From the NCBI GenBank assembly GCA_022559845.1, contig CM040120.1, positions 308,486,740 to 308,550,739 of the forward strand: a stretch of DNA of 64,000 bases, given 5' to 3'. How positions within the stretch are numbered: position 1 is the stretch's first letter; each line of letters begins with the position of its first letter. A model generated the notes under the pieces. It was not told the origin of the DNA, did no database searches, and saw only the letters and a list, made by a program, of their open reading frames with translations. Made by a program: the position numbers and the translations under genes. The stretch is from Amorphophallus konjac. Taxonomy: Eukaryota; Streptophyta; Magnoliopsida; Alismatales; Araceae. Below are positions 32,455-43,039 of this stretch, piece after piece.

Positions 32455-33589
32455 AAGATGGGGGCAGCTTGGTTAGGGCGGAGTGCCGCTATACCAAGAA
32501 ATGGATAGCTCGGGTAGGGCGGAGTGCCGCTAGACGAAGAAGGGGTAGCTTGGCTAGGGCGGAATGCCGCTATACCAAGAAATGGGTAGCTCGGCTAGGG
32601 CGGAGCGCCGCTAGATGAAGAAAGGGTAGCTCGGCTAGGGCGGAGTGCTGCTAGACTGGGGAAAGGGTAGCTCGGCTAGGGCGGAGTGTCGCTAGATGAA
32701 GAAAGGGTAGCTCGGCTAGGACGGAGTTCCGCTATACCAAGAAATGGGTAGCTAGGCTAGGCCGGAGTGCCACTAGACCGGGAAAATGGTAGCTCGGCTA
32801 GGGCGGAGTGCCGCTAGACCGAGGAAAGGGTAGCTCGGCTAGGGCGGAGTGCCACTAGACCAGGAAAGGGTGCAGCTTGGCTAGGGCGGAGTGCCGCTAT
32901 ACCAAGAAATGGGTAGCTCGGCTAGGGCAGAGTGCCGCTAGACGAAGAAAGGGTAGCTTGGCTAGGGCGGAGTGCCGCTATACCAAGAAATGGGTATAGC
33001 TTGGCTAGGGCGGAGTGCCGCTAGACCAAGGAAAAGGGTAGCTCGGTTAGGGCGGAGCGCCACTAGACCAAGGAAGAAGGGTAGCTCGGTTAGGGCGGAG
33101 TGCCGCTAGGCCAAGGAAAGGGTGTAGCTTGGCTAGGGCGAAGTGCCGCTAGACCAAGGGAAGGGTAGCTCAGTTAGGGCGGAGTGCCGCTAGACCAAGG
33201 AAAGGTAGCTCGGTTAGGGCGGAGTGCCGCTAGACCGGGAAAAGGGTGCAGCTTGGCTAGGACGGAGTGCCGCTAGGCCAAGGAAAGGGTAGTTCGGCTG
33301 GGGCAGAGCGCCGCTAGACCAAGGAAAGGTAGCTCGGTTAGGGCGGAGTGCCGCTAGACCGGGAAAAGGGTGTAGCTTGGCTAGGGCGGAGTGCCGCTAG
33401 ACGAAGAAAGGGTAGCTTGGCTAGGGCGGAATGCCGCTATACCAAGAAATGGGTAGCTCGGCTAGGGCGGAGCGCCGCTAGACCGGGAAAATGGTAGCTC
33501 GGCTAGGGCGGAGTGCCGCTAGACCGGGGAAAGGGTAGCTCGGCTAGGGCGGAGTGCCGCTATACCAAGAAATGGGTAGCTTTGCCCGA
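32455..33589 (-). repeat. 27-copy 41-bp tandem array directly after integrase of element D
   Basis: I count 27 units of 40-44 bp with the plus-strand core GGCTAGGGCGGAGTGCCGCT. The array starts within a few bases of the integrase stop (33590-33592) and runs away from it. Unit variants (GACCAAGGAAA, GACGAAGAAA, TACCAAGAAAT) recur in short series, suggesting duplication of multi-unit blocks. Element B has three units of the same family at 53064-53184. Confidence 0.92.
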
Positions 33590-34810
33590 TCACTCGGGGA
33601 ATGCCGGTTGTGCCGCATGATACAGCTTTAGATGTCTTTCGTTGAGTGGGGAGAATTAGATTTCCCCTCGATGGTTAACGACCACGTAGGCCCCTCCTTC
33701 GTAGACCATCTGTATCACATAAGGACCTTCCCAGTTAGCATTCAGCTTTCCTTTTGGGTTGGACGCCATGACTTCTTTTTTCTTGACCATGACAAGGTCG
33801 CCTTTCTTGAATTCTCATCCTCTTACGAGTTTGTTGAATGCAGTGGCCATGCGGGCCTGATACATTTGGATACTCTTCTGGGCTCGGAGGCGCTTCCCTT
33901 CCAATTCAGCCAGTTCTTCTAGTCTTCTTTCTGCATTGGTCTGTTCGCCACGGGCCAGGCCGTATTGGACTGCCACTCTGAGTGACGGGACTTCCAGCTC
34001 TAGCGGAACCACTGCCTCTGAGCCGTATACCAGCGAGTATGGTGAGCACCCTGTAGGTGTCTTGAAGATGGTGCGGTATGCCCATAGAGCTTCATACATT
34101 TTCTCTTCCCAGTCCTTCTTATTGGAACCGAGGACCTTGGCCAGCAAGGTGCAGAGAGTCTTGTTAAAAGCTTCTGCCAATCCGTTTGCCTGTGGATTGT
34201 AAGGAGTGGAGGTCCTCCATTCGATCTTATACTTCTCAGCAAGCCGATAGACCTTCTGATTTCTGAAATGACTTCCATTGTCGGATATTATTCGGCTGGG
34301 GATCCCGAACCGGAAGATAATGTTCTGCTTGATGAATCTGGCGACCAGTTCACCAGTCACTTCTCTTAATGCTATAGCCTCTGCCCATCTGGAGAAGTAA
34401 TCTGTTATGGCCAGTATGTACTTATGTCCGGCCGAGGAAGTCGGCAGTGGCCCGACTACATATAAATGACCAGTTGGGAACTGTAGGGTGCAGAGTCGTA
34501 GGAGGCCTTCTAGGCACAGTAGCATGCTCCTGGCATTTCTGGCATGATTTTGTAAATTTACAGCAGTCTTCAAACATGGTGGGCCAATAGTAGCCCAGCT
34601 TCTTGATTTCTATCTTCATCTTGGGACCAGCCTGGTGGGCACCTGCCGTCCCAGCATGTGTTTCTTTCATCGCTTGCCAGGCTTCCTCAGTGGACAAACA
34701 GCGGAGTAGAATCTTCTTGCGTGCATCTGCCATTATTCGGAACAAAATCCCATTCCTGAGTTCATAAAAATCTTTGATTCTTAGGAGTTTCATCTTTTAT
34801 TCTCTTATCT
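33590..34810 (-). pseudogene. int: Integrase region of element D, frameshifted
   Basis: The pol frame enters from the RNase H side with the HHCC finger (HAGTAGAHQAG, CQKCQEH) and stops at 34422-34424. A small deletion near 34455-34485 shifts the frame and removes the segment that in element B holds the first catalytic Asp (QWGTD). The next frame carries the remaining core (SDNGSHF and ANGLAEAFNK, second Asp and Glu) to a TGA at 33815-33817. It then continues in frame through a TAA at 33656-33658 to the final TGA at 33590-33592 (ending QPAFPE). Without the first Asp this integrase should be inactive. Confidence 0.88.
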
Positions 34811-35654
34811 GCGGCAGTTGTTGGTGTAGAAACCACTGCAGCAGGTGCTGTCTCCAATCAGACGCTTGTTATGTGCTGATGGTGACAACTTCATCTTCTT
34901 CAGGGCACCCTTCTAGCATATTGGGGACTTGTCGTCGGTTCATAACGACAATGTTCAATGTCTTATTTCGTGGGACTGCTAGTGAGCTGGCCAGCTTTGC
35001 CAGTGCATCAGCCTGGGCATTGTGTCCACGGCCCACATGCTTGAGCTCAATATGGTAGAATTTTGTCATGAGGCGCACAGCTTTTTGGTGGTAGGGATTC
35101 AGTTCTGGCTTCCGCACTTCGAACTCCCATTGGATCTGTTTTATTATCAACATCGAATCACCGAATACTTGGAGCATTTGGATACCCATGTTGAGGCTTA
35201 TATATAGCCCGATTATCAGAGCTTCATACTCGGCCTCATTATTGGTGCAGGGCTTGTTTATAGAACAGGAAGTATGCACGACCTCCCCTTCTGGTGATTT
35301 CAGCATAATACCGGCTCCAGCCCGTATTCTGGTCTTCCTATCGGAGTCTGTCTCTGTTCTGGATGCTCCATCAAAGAATAGTTGCCACATAACTGACTGG
35401 GTCTGGCAGGCCTTGAGTGTCTCATCATCGGGTAACTCAGTCCCTAGCATGTCATTTTCTGGCACAGGATGCTCTGCGAAGAAATCAGCCACGGCCTGTC
35501 CTTTTATCACCCGCTGGGGTGTATAGGTAATATCAAATTCCATCAGGATCACTGCCCATTTGCCCAATCGGCCCTTCAGTACTGGCTGAGTCAATATGTA
35601 TTTGAGCGGATCTGTTGCAGATATCAATTTGACTTCATGTGACAACATATAGTG
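34811..35654 (-). pseudogene. rnh: RNase H domain of element D
   Basis: Open from 35648 to 34869 with FFDGASRTE (first catalytic Asp), NNEAEYEALI (Glu), FGDSMLI (Asp) and GHNAQADALAKLA (last Asp and conserved ADALA). It follows RT in the same frame after a TGA at 35652-35654 and leads into integrase. Role: removing element RNA during reverse transcription. All expected acidic residues are visible. Confidence 0.85.
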
Positions 35655-36713
35655 TCAGAGCTTTTTGACAGCAAAGACTAGTGCCAAGCAGGTCTTTTCT
35701 ATGTAGCTGTAGCTTTCTTCAGTTCTAATCAGCCTCCTACTTAGGTAGTACAAGGCTTGTTCTTTGCCTTCTTCATTTATCTGTGCCAGCATTGCCCCCA
35801 GGGAACAGTATGTGGCTGCGATATACAGTATCAAGGGACTGCCCTTAATTGGTGCCCCCAGCACCGGAGGGGTCTTGAGGTATTCTTTCAGCTTCCCAAA
35901 GGCTTCCTGACAGCCATCGTCCCAAAGGAACGGCACATCTTTCATCATGAGCTTGTGAAAGGGGTGGCATCTTCCCGACAGATTTGATATAAATCGTCGG
36001 ATATAGGCCAGACGCCCTTGCAGAGATCTCAGCTCGGACAGATTCCTTGGCAGAGGGAGCTCCTGGATAGCCTTAATCTTGGATGGGTCAATTTCAATGC
36101 CCCTATGACGGACAATAAACTCGAGGAATTTTCCACTGGACACGCCGAAGGCGCATTTCATGGGATTCATCTTGAGTTCATATTTGCGCAGCCTCTGGAA
36201 TACTACCCTCAGGTCTTGCAAATGGTCTTCTCTTCTTTTAGTTTTTACTACCAAATCATCAATGTAGCACTCTACTTTCTTGAAGAGCAAATCATCAAAG
36301 ATCTTGGTCGTAGCTCTTTGGTAGGTAGCGCCGGCATTCTTGAGGTCAAACGGCATCCTTTTGTAATGGAATATCCCCTTCGGGGTACGGAATGCAGTGT
36401 GCACTCTGTCTTCCTCAGCAATCCAGATTTGGTTGTATCCGGATGACCCATCCATAAATGATAGGGCCTCATGACCAGTAGTCGCATCGATCATCACTTC
36501 AGTGATTGGTACTGGGAAGTCATCTTTCGGGCAAGCCTTATTAAGGTCCCGAAAATCAACACATATTCTGATCTACCCATTCTTCTTCTTTACGGGCACT
36601 ATATTGGCTAACCATGTAGTATATTGGTTCTCTTCGACAAAGCCTACATCAATCAGCTTGTCGACCTCTTTGTTAATCTGATTTATCAATTCAGGGCGCA
36701 TTCTCCTGGAAGG
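35655..36713 (-). pseudogene. RT: Reverse transcriptase of element D
   Basis: Contains the fingers segment VPVKKKNG, RICVDFRDLN, the palm motif FMDGSSGYNQI and the catalytic YIDD (36255-36266, minus strand), followed by LGFIV-like and LRSLQGRLAYIRRFI segments. In-frame stops: TAG at 36714-36716 just before this segment, TAG at 36573-36575 inside it, and TGA at its end. The 36573 stop is at the same codon as a stop in element B (47185). Known role: DNA synthesis from element RNA. Confidence 0.9.
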
Positions 36714-37553
36714 CTACTTTACAGGGCTAGCCTCTGGGTTTATTGCCAATCGGTGCTGTGCCACATTAGAACTCAGTCCCGGCATTTCATCATATGTCCA
36801 TGCAAAGTAGTCTCGGAATTCCTTCAAAAACTGTATATACTGTTCCCTGGTAGCTGGCTCCAGCAGTGCACTGAGGAATGTCGGCCTTGGCTCATCTGCG
36901 GTTCCCAGATTTATTTCCACAAGCTCATCGACGGTGGCCTGACCTTCATCTTCGACCTCGGGCGGGGCTTCTTGCAAGTCAATGAAGTCTCCCGGGATAT
37001 AATCTTCTTCAGTTTCCTGATTTTCTGTTTCAGCATACTGGTCATCAGCGGGTGCTGGCTCATCATATACGGCCAATATTGTTGTATTCTGTTCAGTCTG
37101 CCCCGAGGACGTAACTGGATCAGCAGGAAACTCAAAGATGGAGTCTTCCGCCCTTAGAGGCTCTTCTGATGCAGACTCCTTTGAGAGATCATCATTCTGT
37201 AGAGCCCGGACTTCTTCCAGGATGTGCTCAAACTCCAGGCATTCCCTCAGTTCTTTGGCTACATGATCTTCATCCGGGATTCCCGTGTCAAACTTTGTTT
37301 CAGCATGGAACAGATCCTCTTCGCAATGTAGGTCTTCCCAGCACCAATCTTTCTTTGTTTCATCAGATGTCCCTGTCTCTGGCTGACTGTCTGGGGCTTC
37401 ATTATTCATTATGGATTGATAAATGATTTCTTCATCTTCCGAGGGGTATTTGTCATATCCTACCTCGGGAGGGTCTTCATGTTGGTAGGTGACAGAGATG
37501 ACGTCCACCTCAGCTTCATGGTACTCTTGAAGGGTATAACCCAATCCCGGGTG
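36714..37553 (-). pseudogene. Acidic protease-RT linker of element D
   Basis: A stretch of about 277 codons in the pol frame, rich in Glu and Asp, ending with the RT N-terminus (TFLSALLEPATREQY, FAWTYDEMPGL). Element B has the equivalent at 46396-46980. Probably a spacer between protease and RT in the polyprotein. Stops bound it at 37554-37556 and 36714-36716. Confidence 0.75.
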
Positions 37554-38981
37554 CTAAGTGATCTTCCTCAGTTCTTTATTATCCCGGGGCGGATCCCATA
37601 GCTCCTGGAACGCCTTCTTTTGGGCAGCAGGCTGCAATGACAGCATTCGCATCTTAGAGAACATCTGCGAAACCCGTCGGGTAGTATAATCCAAGCCTGT
37701 AATTGGCACCATCTGGTTTACGGCCTCTTCAGGGACCATGCAGTCTTGATCATCTTCCTCGACTGACTCCCCAGTGTAGAATATGGTAGGAGGCTCGCAG
37801 AAGCGAGGGACTTCCATAGTCTTCAGTGGTAGCACCGTCTGGTACTCGAGGCTGATGATGGGTTTAAATAAACCCTGCGGCACCTCCACTTGTGTGTATT
37901 TTTCTTTCATCTCTTCATTGATATCATCCGGGTGAATGCTAGGAGGGGTGATCCGAGCAAAGTCACCGGCATAAGAGATGTGAGATACCTCATGCTTTTT
38001 AATATAGCCCTTTGGTGGCGGTGGAGACCAATTTCTTGCCTTTGTCGCCGGCTTTTTCTGGCTGACCACAGCCTCTTTCTCTTCACCCTTTCGCGACACC
38101 TCCGTGTAGTAGGATGCATCGAGCATATGGCACTCGAATACTTCGAAGGGATGCAGATCCGCAAACACCCTCTCTTCCTTTCCTTCATGGCAGTATTTAA
38201 TGCATTGATGTAGCGTGGACAGCACTATCTGATATTCATGCAGCCACGGTCTCCCCAGCAGGGCCTTATATGTGGTGTTGGAGTCGATTACATAGAATCG
38301 TACCACGGTAGTGAGATCCCCCAATGTGAGGTTAAAATCAGGCACCCCAAGGGGCGTCTCACATTTCTGGTTGAATCTTGCAATTTTCATGTCTCTGACC
38401 TTGGTAAGCTGCAGATCAAAGTAATATTTTTGGTAGATGCGGTATGGGAGAATGTTCACGGTAGCCCCGGGATCTATCAGTATCCTGTTCAGTGGCTGAC
38501 AGTTCAGGGAGCCCCTCATATACAGCGGTCTGTTATAGCCGGTATTCGGAATCAGCATGTCATCCTCTGAGAATGTAACTGACGGCCCAGAATTCACTTC
38601 TGTCAAGAGTGCTTCATATTGTGCCGGCGACTGCAAGGCATCAACAATTGCCTGGCGAGCCTCTTCACTCAGAGAGAGAATCTCCCAGATGGAGAATCTG
38701 GTAGGGAGCTTTTTTAGCATTTTCATGATCCGGCTGCCCACCCTGACATTAGACAGTCTCATTTCTTCCGCCCATCGGGGTTTTGGAGGTTCATGTGGTG
38801 CCCGTGGCCTTTGCTGCCCAGTGCTGGTTTCATCCCCGGGACTGATTTCTTGGGGGGCTTCTTCTATAGCAACGGCCCCTGGTGCCGTCAAAGGGTTATC
38901 CCCTTCTTTCTCATTCAGCTCGTAGGCTACAGACGCCGATTGCTGAGGTCCCTTGCCTTTATCTGGCCCAGTCTGTATCGA
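37554..38981 (-). pseudogene. pro: Protease of element D
   Basis: Open from 38891 to 37554 in the gag-pol frame. The retropepsin-type active site reads LIDPGATVNILPY (about 38455-38490), with a flap-side YKALLGRPWLHEY segment further on. DPGA rather than DTGA is seen in several plant Tat/Athila proteases. A TAG at 38982-38984 separates it from the gag C-terminus. It would cleave the polyprotein. Confidence 0.85.
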
Positions 38982-38984
38982 CTA

Positions 38985-41756
38985 CCCATTTTCTAGACTA
39001 GACAGAAATTCCAGAAATGTTGGAGTTTGACCTCCTTTCTTCTTTTCTTGGTACAAGCCGGTAGGGGGAGGAACCTGGACACCTCGTACCTCCGGTTCGG
39101 GAATCTGGTAGGGCTGTTCCCCCCTGAACATAATGTTATGATTAGCTGGTGGTGGGCGCCCCCACCTCCTTCCGGAGCGGGTTGCATGTGCTGAGGTTGA
39201 GGCCTCGGCATGGTTGGCTTCTAGTGGGGCACTTGATGTTTCATCCTCATCGTCCTCCCCGGGCGAGGTAAAGAGTGCCGACAGGGTGTTACATTTTACT
39301 GTCACGACCCTCTTTCCCTTCTTGGACTTGGGCCGTCTCTTCTTTTTCTGGGAATTTGGCTTTATTGTCCCCTGCCCCCAGAAGGGTTTAGTCTCAGCCT
39401 TTTCTTGTTCTGCCTCTGACTGCTCTTTAATTTTCAATTCTTCGATCTGTTCCCAGAGTATACAGTCTTTCACCAGCAGGTGCCCGGGCTTTTTCTGTTC
39501 ATATTCATCGAGCCCATCAATATACTGCTGTAAACGCCTGGCTGCAGGACTTACTTCCTAATGTGCAGGTAGGGGAACTTGTCTTCTTCGGTTATGAGTG
39601 GGGATCCGGATGACTGGCCCTGTCTCAGCTGTGCGCCATACTGGCTTTACTGGAGGTGGTTCGGGCCTTGGTGTGACACCACGGATAATTGCTCCATTGG
39701 TTTTGGCTGCGGGAGTCTTCTTTCTGTTCTTTATGGGTTTTATCTGCCATCCTTCCTGATCCTTCAGTGGGGTGAGGAAGCAAGCTTCATAAGTATGCCT
39801 GGTACATTCTTCGACGGCCTCCTTAGGCAGCTGCTGGTAGATTGAAATCATATTGGCGGCCATTTTTAATGCCGGAGGCTCATGTGGACGAGGTGGCTCT
39901 ACCTGGTAATCTCCCAGCTGTAGCTCGCCCTTTTTGACCATGCCTTCCATAATATCTTTGAAGACGTAGCAATCTTCAATTGCGTGCCCCAGCGCACGGT
40001 GATATGGACAGAATAGTGGATCACCTTTCTTTGCCGCGTCATCGGGTCTCTTTGGCTCAGGCAATGTTACCTTGTTGAACTTGTATGCCCAGTTGAATAG
40101 TGCGGCTGTCTTATCTTTCGGGAAAGAGTACGGCTTTCTCATTTTGTTTCTCAGAGAGACCTTATCTTTTCTTTCTGCTGTGTTTGTTAGTGGGGGAGCT
40201 TCATCTGCCCCCTTCTTCCCTTTCTGTTGCTCGAAGGTTCTGAAATCGACGGTGTTGGCCTCAGAGTGCGATGGTCGTCGATCATTAGATTTCCCTTTCG
40301 GCACAGTGGGAGCATTGACCGTCGGACGCTTAGACAGGAACGTCTCGACCTCCGCCACTATATTGTTCAATCGGTCAAATGTTCTGACATCTGTACCAAT
40401 CATCTTTTCCAGTACCTCTCTCCTGAGGCTCTGCTTACATATTTGCACTGCATCTTCTTGATGAGGAGGCCTTCTGCATCTCATAGCTAAGTTCCTCCAC
40501 CTTTTGATGTAGTCCAATGTTGTTTCATCTTGCTTTTGCCTGGTTGCATATAGTTCTGCTATTGTAATTTCTCTTTCCGTGACGTGAAATCTATCGCGGA
40601 ACTTTCTTTGCATGTCAGGCCAATCGGTCACTGACCCAGCCGGCAGGCTTGAATACCATTCAAAGGCTATCCCGGTGAGGGATGAGCCGAAGAACTTAAG
40701 CAGATAAGCTTCATCAGCTGCCAAGTCACCCATGATTGTGGTGTAGTAAGCTATGTGCTCCCTGGGAGAGCCCTGGCCATTAAACTTTTCAAACTTCGGC
40801 AGCTTACTGACGCCTAGAGGTAGTCTCTTAGCAACATACTGGGGAGGATACGGTACCCTGTACACATCGTAGGTACTAGCATCATCACCAGTCTTTTCAG
40901 ACAGCTTCATCTCCACAATCTTTTCAATCATCAGCTTCTGGGCTATGGCTGGATCTATGTTTTCCGGGAAGAAGTGAGCTTGTTGCTGACCGTAAGGAGT
41001 TGTCATCACAGTTGCGCGCAAGGCAGGCGCGGCAGGCTGCGTCTGAGATACAGAGGGCTGAGCTACTGTCTGCTGCAGAACGGGTTGGCTCGGTGCTTTG
41101 CCCTTATCAGCCGGGAGGGGATTAGCTGGAATAGCCATTTCTGTTGAACTGGCAGTCTGCCCCACAGGCTCGGCTTGCTTGGAGACCGGTGTAGCTTCAT
41201 GCCTCTCATTTAACTATCTTTTGAGAGCATTGATCTCTTGTTGATATCTTCTAAACATCATCTGGATCATGGGATCCAGGGTTGACGGGATCTGTAGATC
41301 TTCTGAAGTCCCTTCAGCATCATCAACGAAGGGATTGTCTTCCTCTTCCGTTGTCACCACATTAACTGTCATAGTGGTGATCTTGCAGGCTTCTTCATTA
41401 GTCTTCATCTTATCTTTTGCCGCCTGGCCTCTCCTTGTGACGGGGCCTGGTCTGGTTGCTAGTCTAAGCAGTTCATCCGGCTGTGTCGGTAACATATCCT
41501 AGCCCTTGACAAGCCCGGCCATATTGCAGGCAAAGATCTGCATCTTTTCCCTCTGCCTGTAGACTTTCCTTCTCATCTGATCGGGGTATTTGAGCCGGTC
41601 AAAGACTGATATTCTTTCTCTGGCTTCTTCCCTATGTAGGTCTTCTTTCCCATACCAGGCTCTGTGGCCTTCTTCATAATCATTGGAATCGGAGGAGGAG
41701 ACTCCGAGCATCACTTCTTGAAGGGTTTCTTCTTCTTCTTCATCCATGGTGCCCAA
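38985..41756 (-). pseudogene. gag: gag of element D with three internal stops
   Basis: One frame from 41756 through 38985. Acidic N-terminus (MDEEEEET), stops at 41499-41501, 41214-41216 and 39558-39560. The capsid domain (FFGSSLTGIAFEWYSSLP, FRDRFHVTEREITIAEL) lies in the open part 41165-39561, with a zinc-knuckle-like FCPYHRALGHAIEDCYVF. The C-terminal part has a basic KKKRRPKSKKGKR stretch and EVRGVQVPPPTGLY before protease. It is co-linear with gag of B. It overlaps ORF1 by 46 bp in another frame; in B the two are in the same frame. Confidence 0.88.
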
Positions 41757-42922
41757 GGCACGGATAATCTTTGCTGCCCGAGGGCGGAGTTCCCCAGGTA
41801 GTGAAAGTAGTCTTGAGCCACTTGTTTCATCTCCTCTTGATTGTGCCTTCGTGGCTTTGGTTGGAGCATCAATCTTTCCTGGCTCTTCTGCTGATAAGCC
41901 AGTCTCCCCACCTGAGCAGTCAGGTGCTCGGCTTTGTAGTATTTGAGTATATCGGCCTGTCTGGCGCAGGCTCTTGGTCTTCTTAGAGTGACAGCAGCGA
42001 CTGGTTCGCTTATTCTCATTTCCTCTTCCTCCCTGAACCTTCTACTCCCATCCTGGCAGCAGTTGGCAGCAGTAGCATAATTCTTTCTTTCCCATCTTTT
42101 GCCCCCAGCCATGGGGTGAGTGACTGTTAGGTCTTCCTTCTGCTCATATCTTCTGCCCCTCATCCTGGGACGAATAGTAGTCAGATTTCTTCCTTCATTC
42201 TCTTCCTCATCTCTCCTACCCCGAGCCCCGGGGTGAACAGCTGCAGCATTTCTTATGTCTCTTCCTTTTCCTCTTCTGCTTCCTGCCCTGAAGCGGGCAA
42301 CATGGGTGTCAGCAATGTTTTCTTCATCTTGAGCTGGGACCCAGCTCTGGGTCTTCTTCTGCCGCCAGATCTGCCTGAACTTGGGCTGCTTTGGTGCTAA
42401 CGGCCTTCGGTCCTCTTTCTCGACGTCGGCCCTCCTAGTAGCCAGAGTTTGGAATCTGTTGGTGGTGGGTACTCTCAGGACGACCACATCTGGGTTGACC
42501 TCCCTCGGGCGGCCGTTGAGGTTCGTCCAGATTCCTATGATCAGCATTGTCTTTCCTGAGTTGGATATCCGGCGTCCCGCAACAGTGGATCGGGCTCTCC
42601 TGTCGGATCTCCTTCTTCTTCCAGTAGCAGAGGGTGCGCCCCTTTTCGCCTCGTGATGGACGAAGCAGGCCACGACCTTAGGAGTATCCTGCATCCCCCG
42701 GCTCATTTTGGGGATGGTAGCTTGTGGCAATGTCTCGACAACAGTCTTCTGTTCCTGGTTGTCGATCTCGAGCAGGTCAGTGAAGATGAGCCCCAAGCAG
42801 TTGGGCATCCCGACAGCAGGCGGCATCGATCCGAATGCAAGAGGTACCGCCAGGTAGCCCTCTCGAACATGTACATCGACCACTTGTTGATCAAAGTGTA
42901 CAGAGATGATTCCAGCCGTCAT
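41711..42922 (-). CDS. ORF1 of element D (extra ORF before gag), intact frame
   Basis: 403 residues from ATG 42922 to a stop at 41711-41713; the open frame extends upstream into the primer-binding site but without an ATG. It is the longest unbroken ORF1 in the window. N-terminal segment GYLAVPLAFGSMPPAVGMPN is shared with B; then HH motif, many Arg clusters (GRRRRSDRRAR and repeats built on MRGRRYEQKEDL, MAGGKRWERKN), and GQQRL near the end. No known domain is seen. A highly basic protein may bind nucleic acid (inference). TTTTCAG just upstream of the ATG matches the acceptor-like sequence in B. The last residues after GQQRL are out of frame with gag, so the end may be an artefact of a frameshift. 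Confidence 0.65.
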   Translation of the reverse strand: MTAGIISVHFDQQVVDVHVREGYLAVPLAFGSMPPAVGMPNCLGLIFTDLLEIDNQEQKTVVETLPQATIPKMSRGMQDTPKVVACFVHHEAKRGAPSATGRRRRSDRRARSTVAGRRISNSGKTMLIIGIWTNLNGRPREVNPDVVVLRVPTTNRFQTLATRRADVEKEDRRPLAPKQPKFRQIWRQKKTQSWVPAQDEENIADTHVARFRAGSRRGKGRDIRNAAAVHPGARGRRDEEENEGRNLTTIRPRMRGRRYEQKEDLTVTHPMAGGKRWERKNYATAANCCQDGSRRFREEEEMRISEPVAAVTLRRPRACARQADILKYYKAEHLTAQVGRLAYQQKSQERLMLQPKPRRHNQEEMKQVAQDYFHYLGNSALGQQRLSVPWAPWMKKKKKPFKK

Positions 42923-43017
42923 TGTAGTTTCCTGAAAATATCGAAAGCACGGAATCACAAATTTGAGGGGGGGCCCGCTGGGCCTCCTATTTCGGCGTAG
43001 AGATGAAGGGAGACTAG

Positions 43018-43035
43018 GTCCCACCGGGCGTGCCA
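43018..43035 (-). other. Primer-binding site of element D
   Basis: TGGCACGCCCGGTGGGAC on the minus strand, four bases after the 5' LTR. One base differs from the site of element B. Confidence 0.88.
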
Positions 43036-43039
43036 GACT

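Noticed and set aside
43018..43024. Start of ORF1 of D inside the primer-binding site
   Set aside because: The upstream open frame begins with GTG, not ATG. The first ATG in frame is at 42922, where homology with B also begins.
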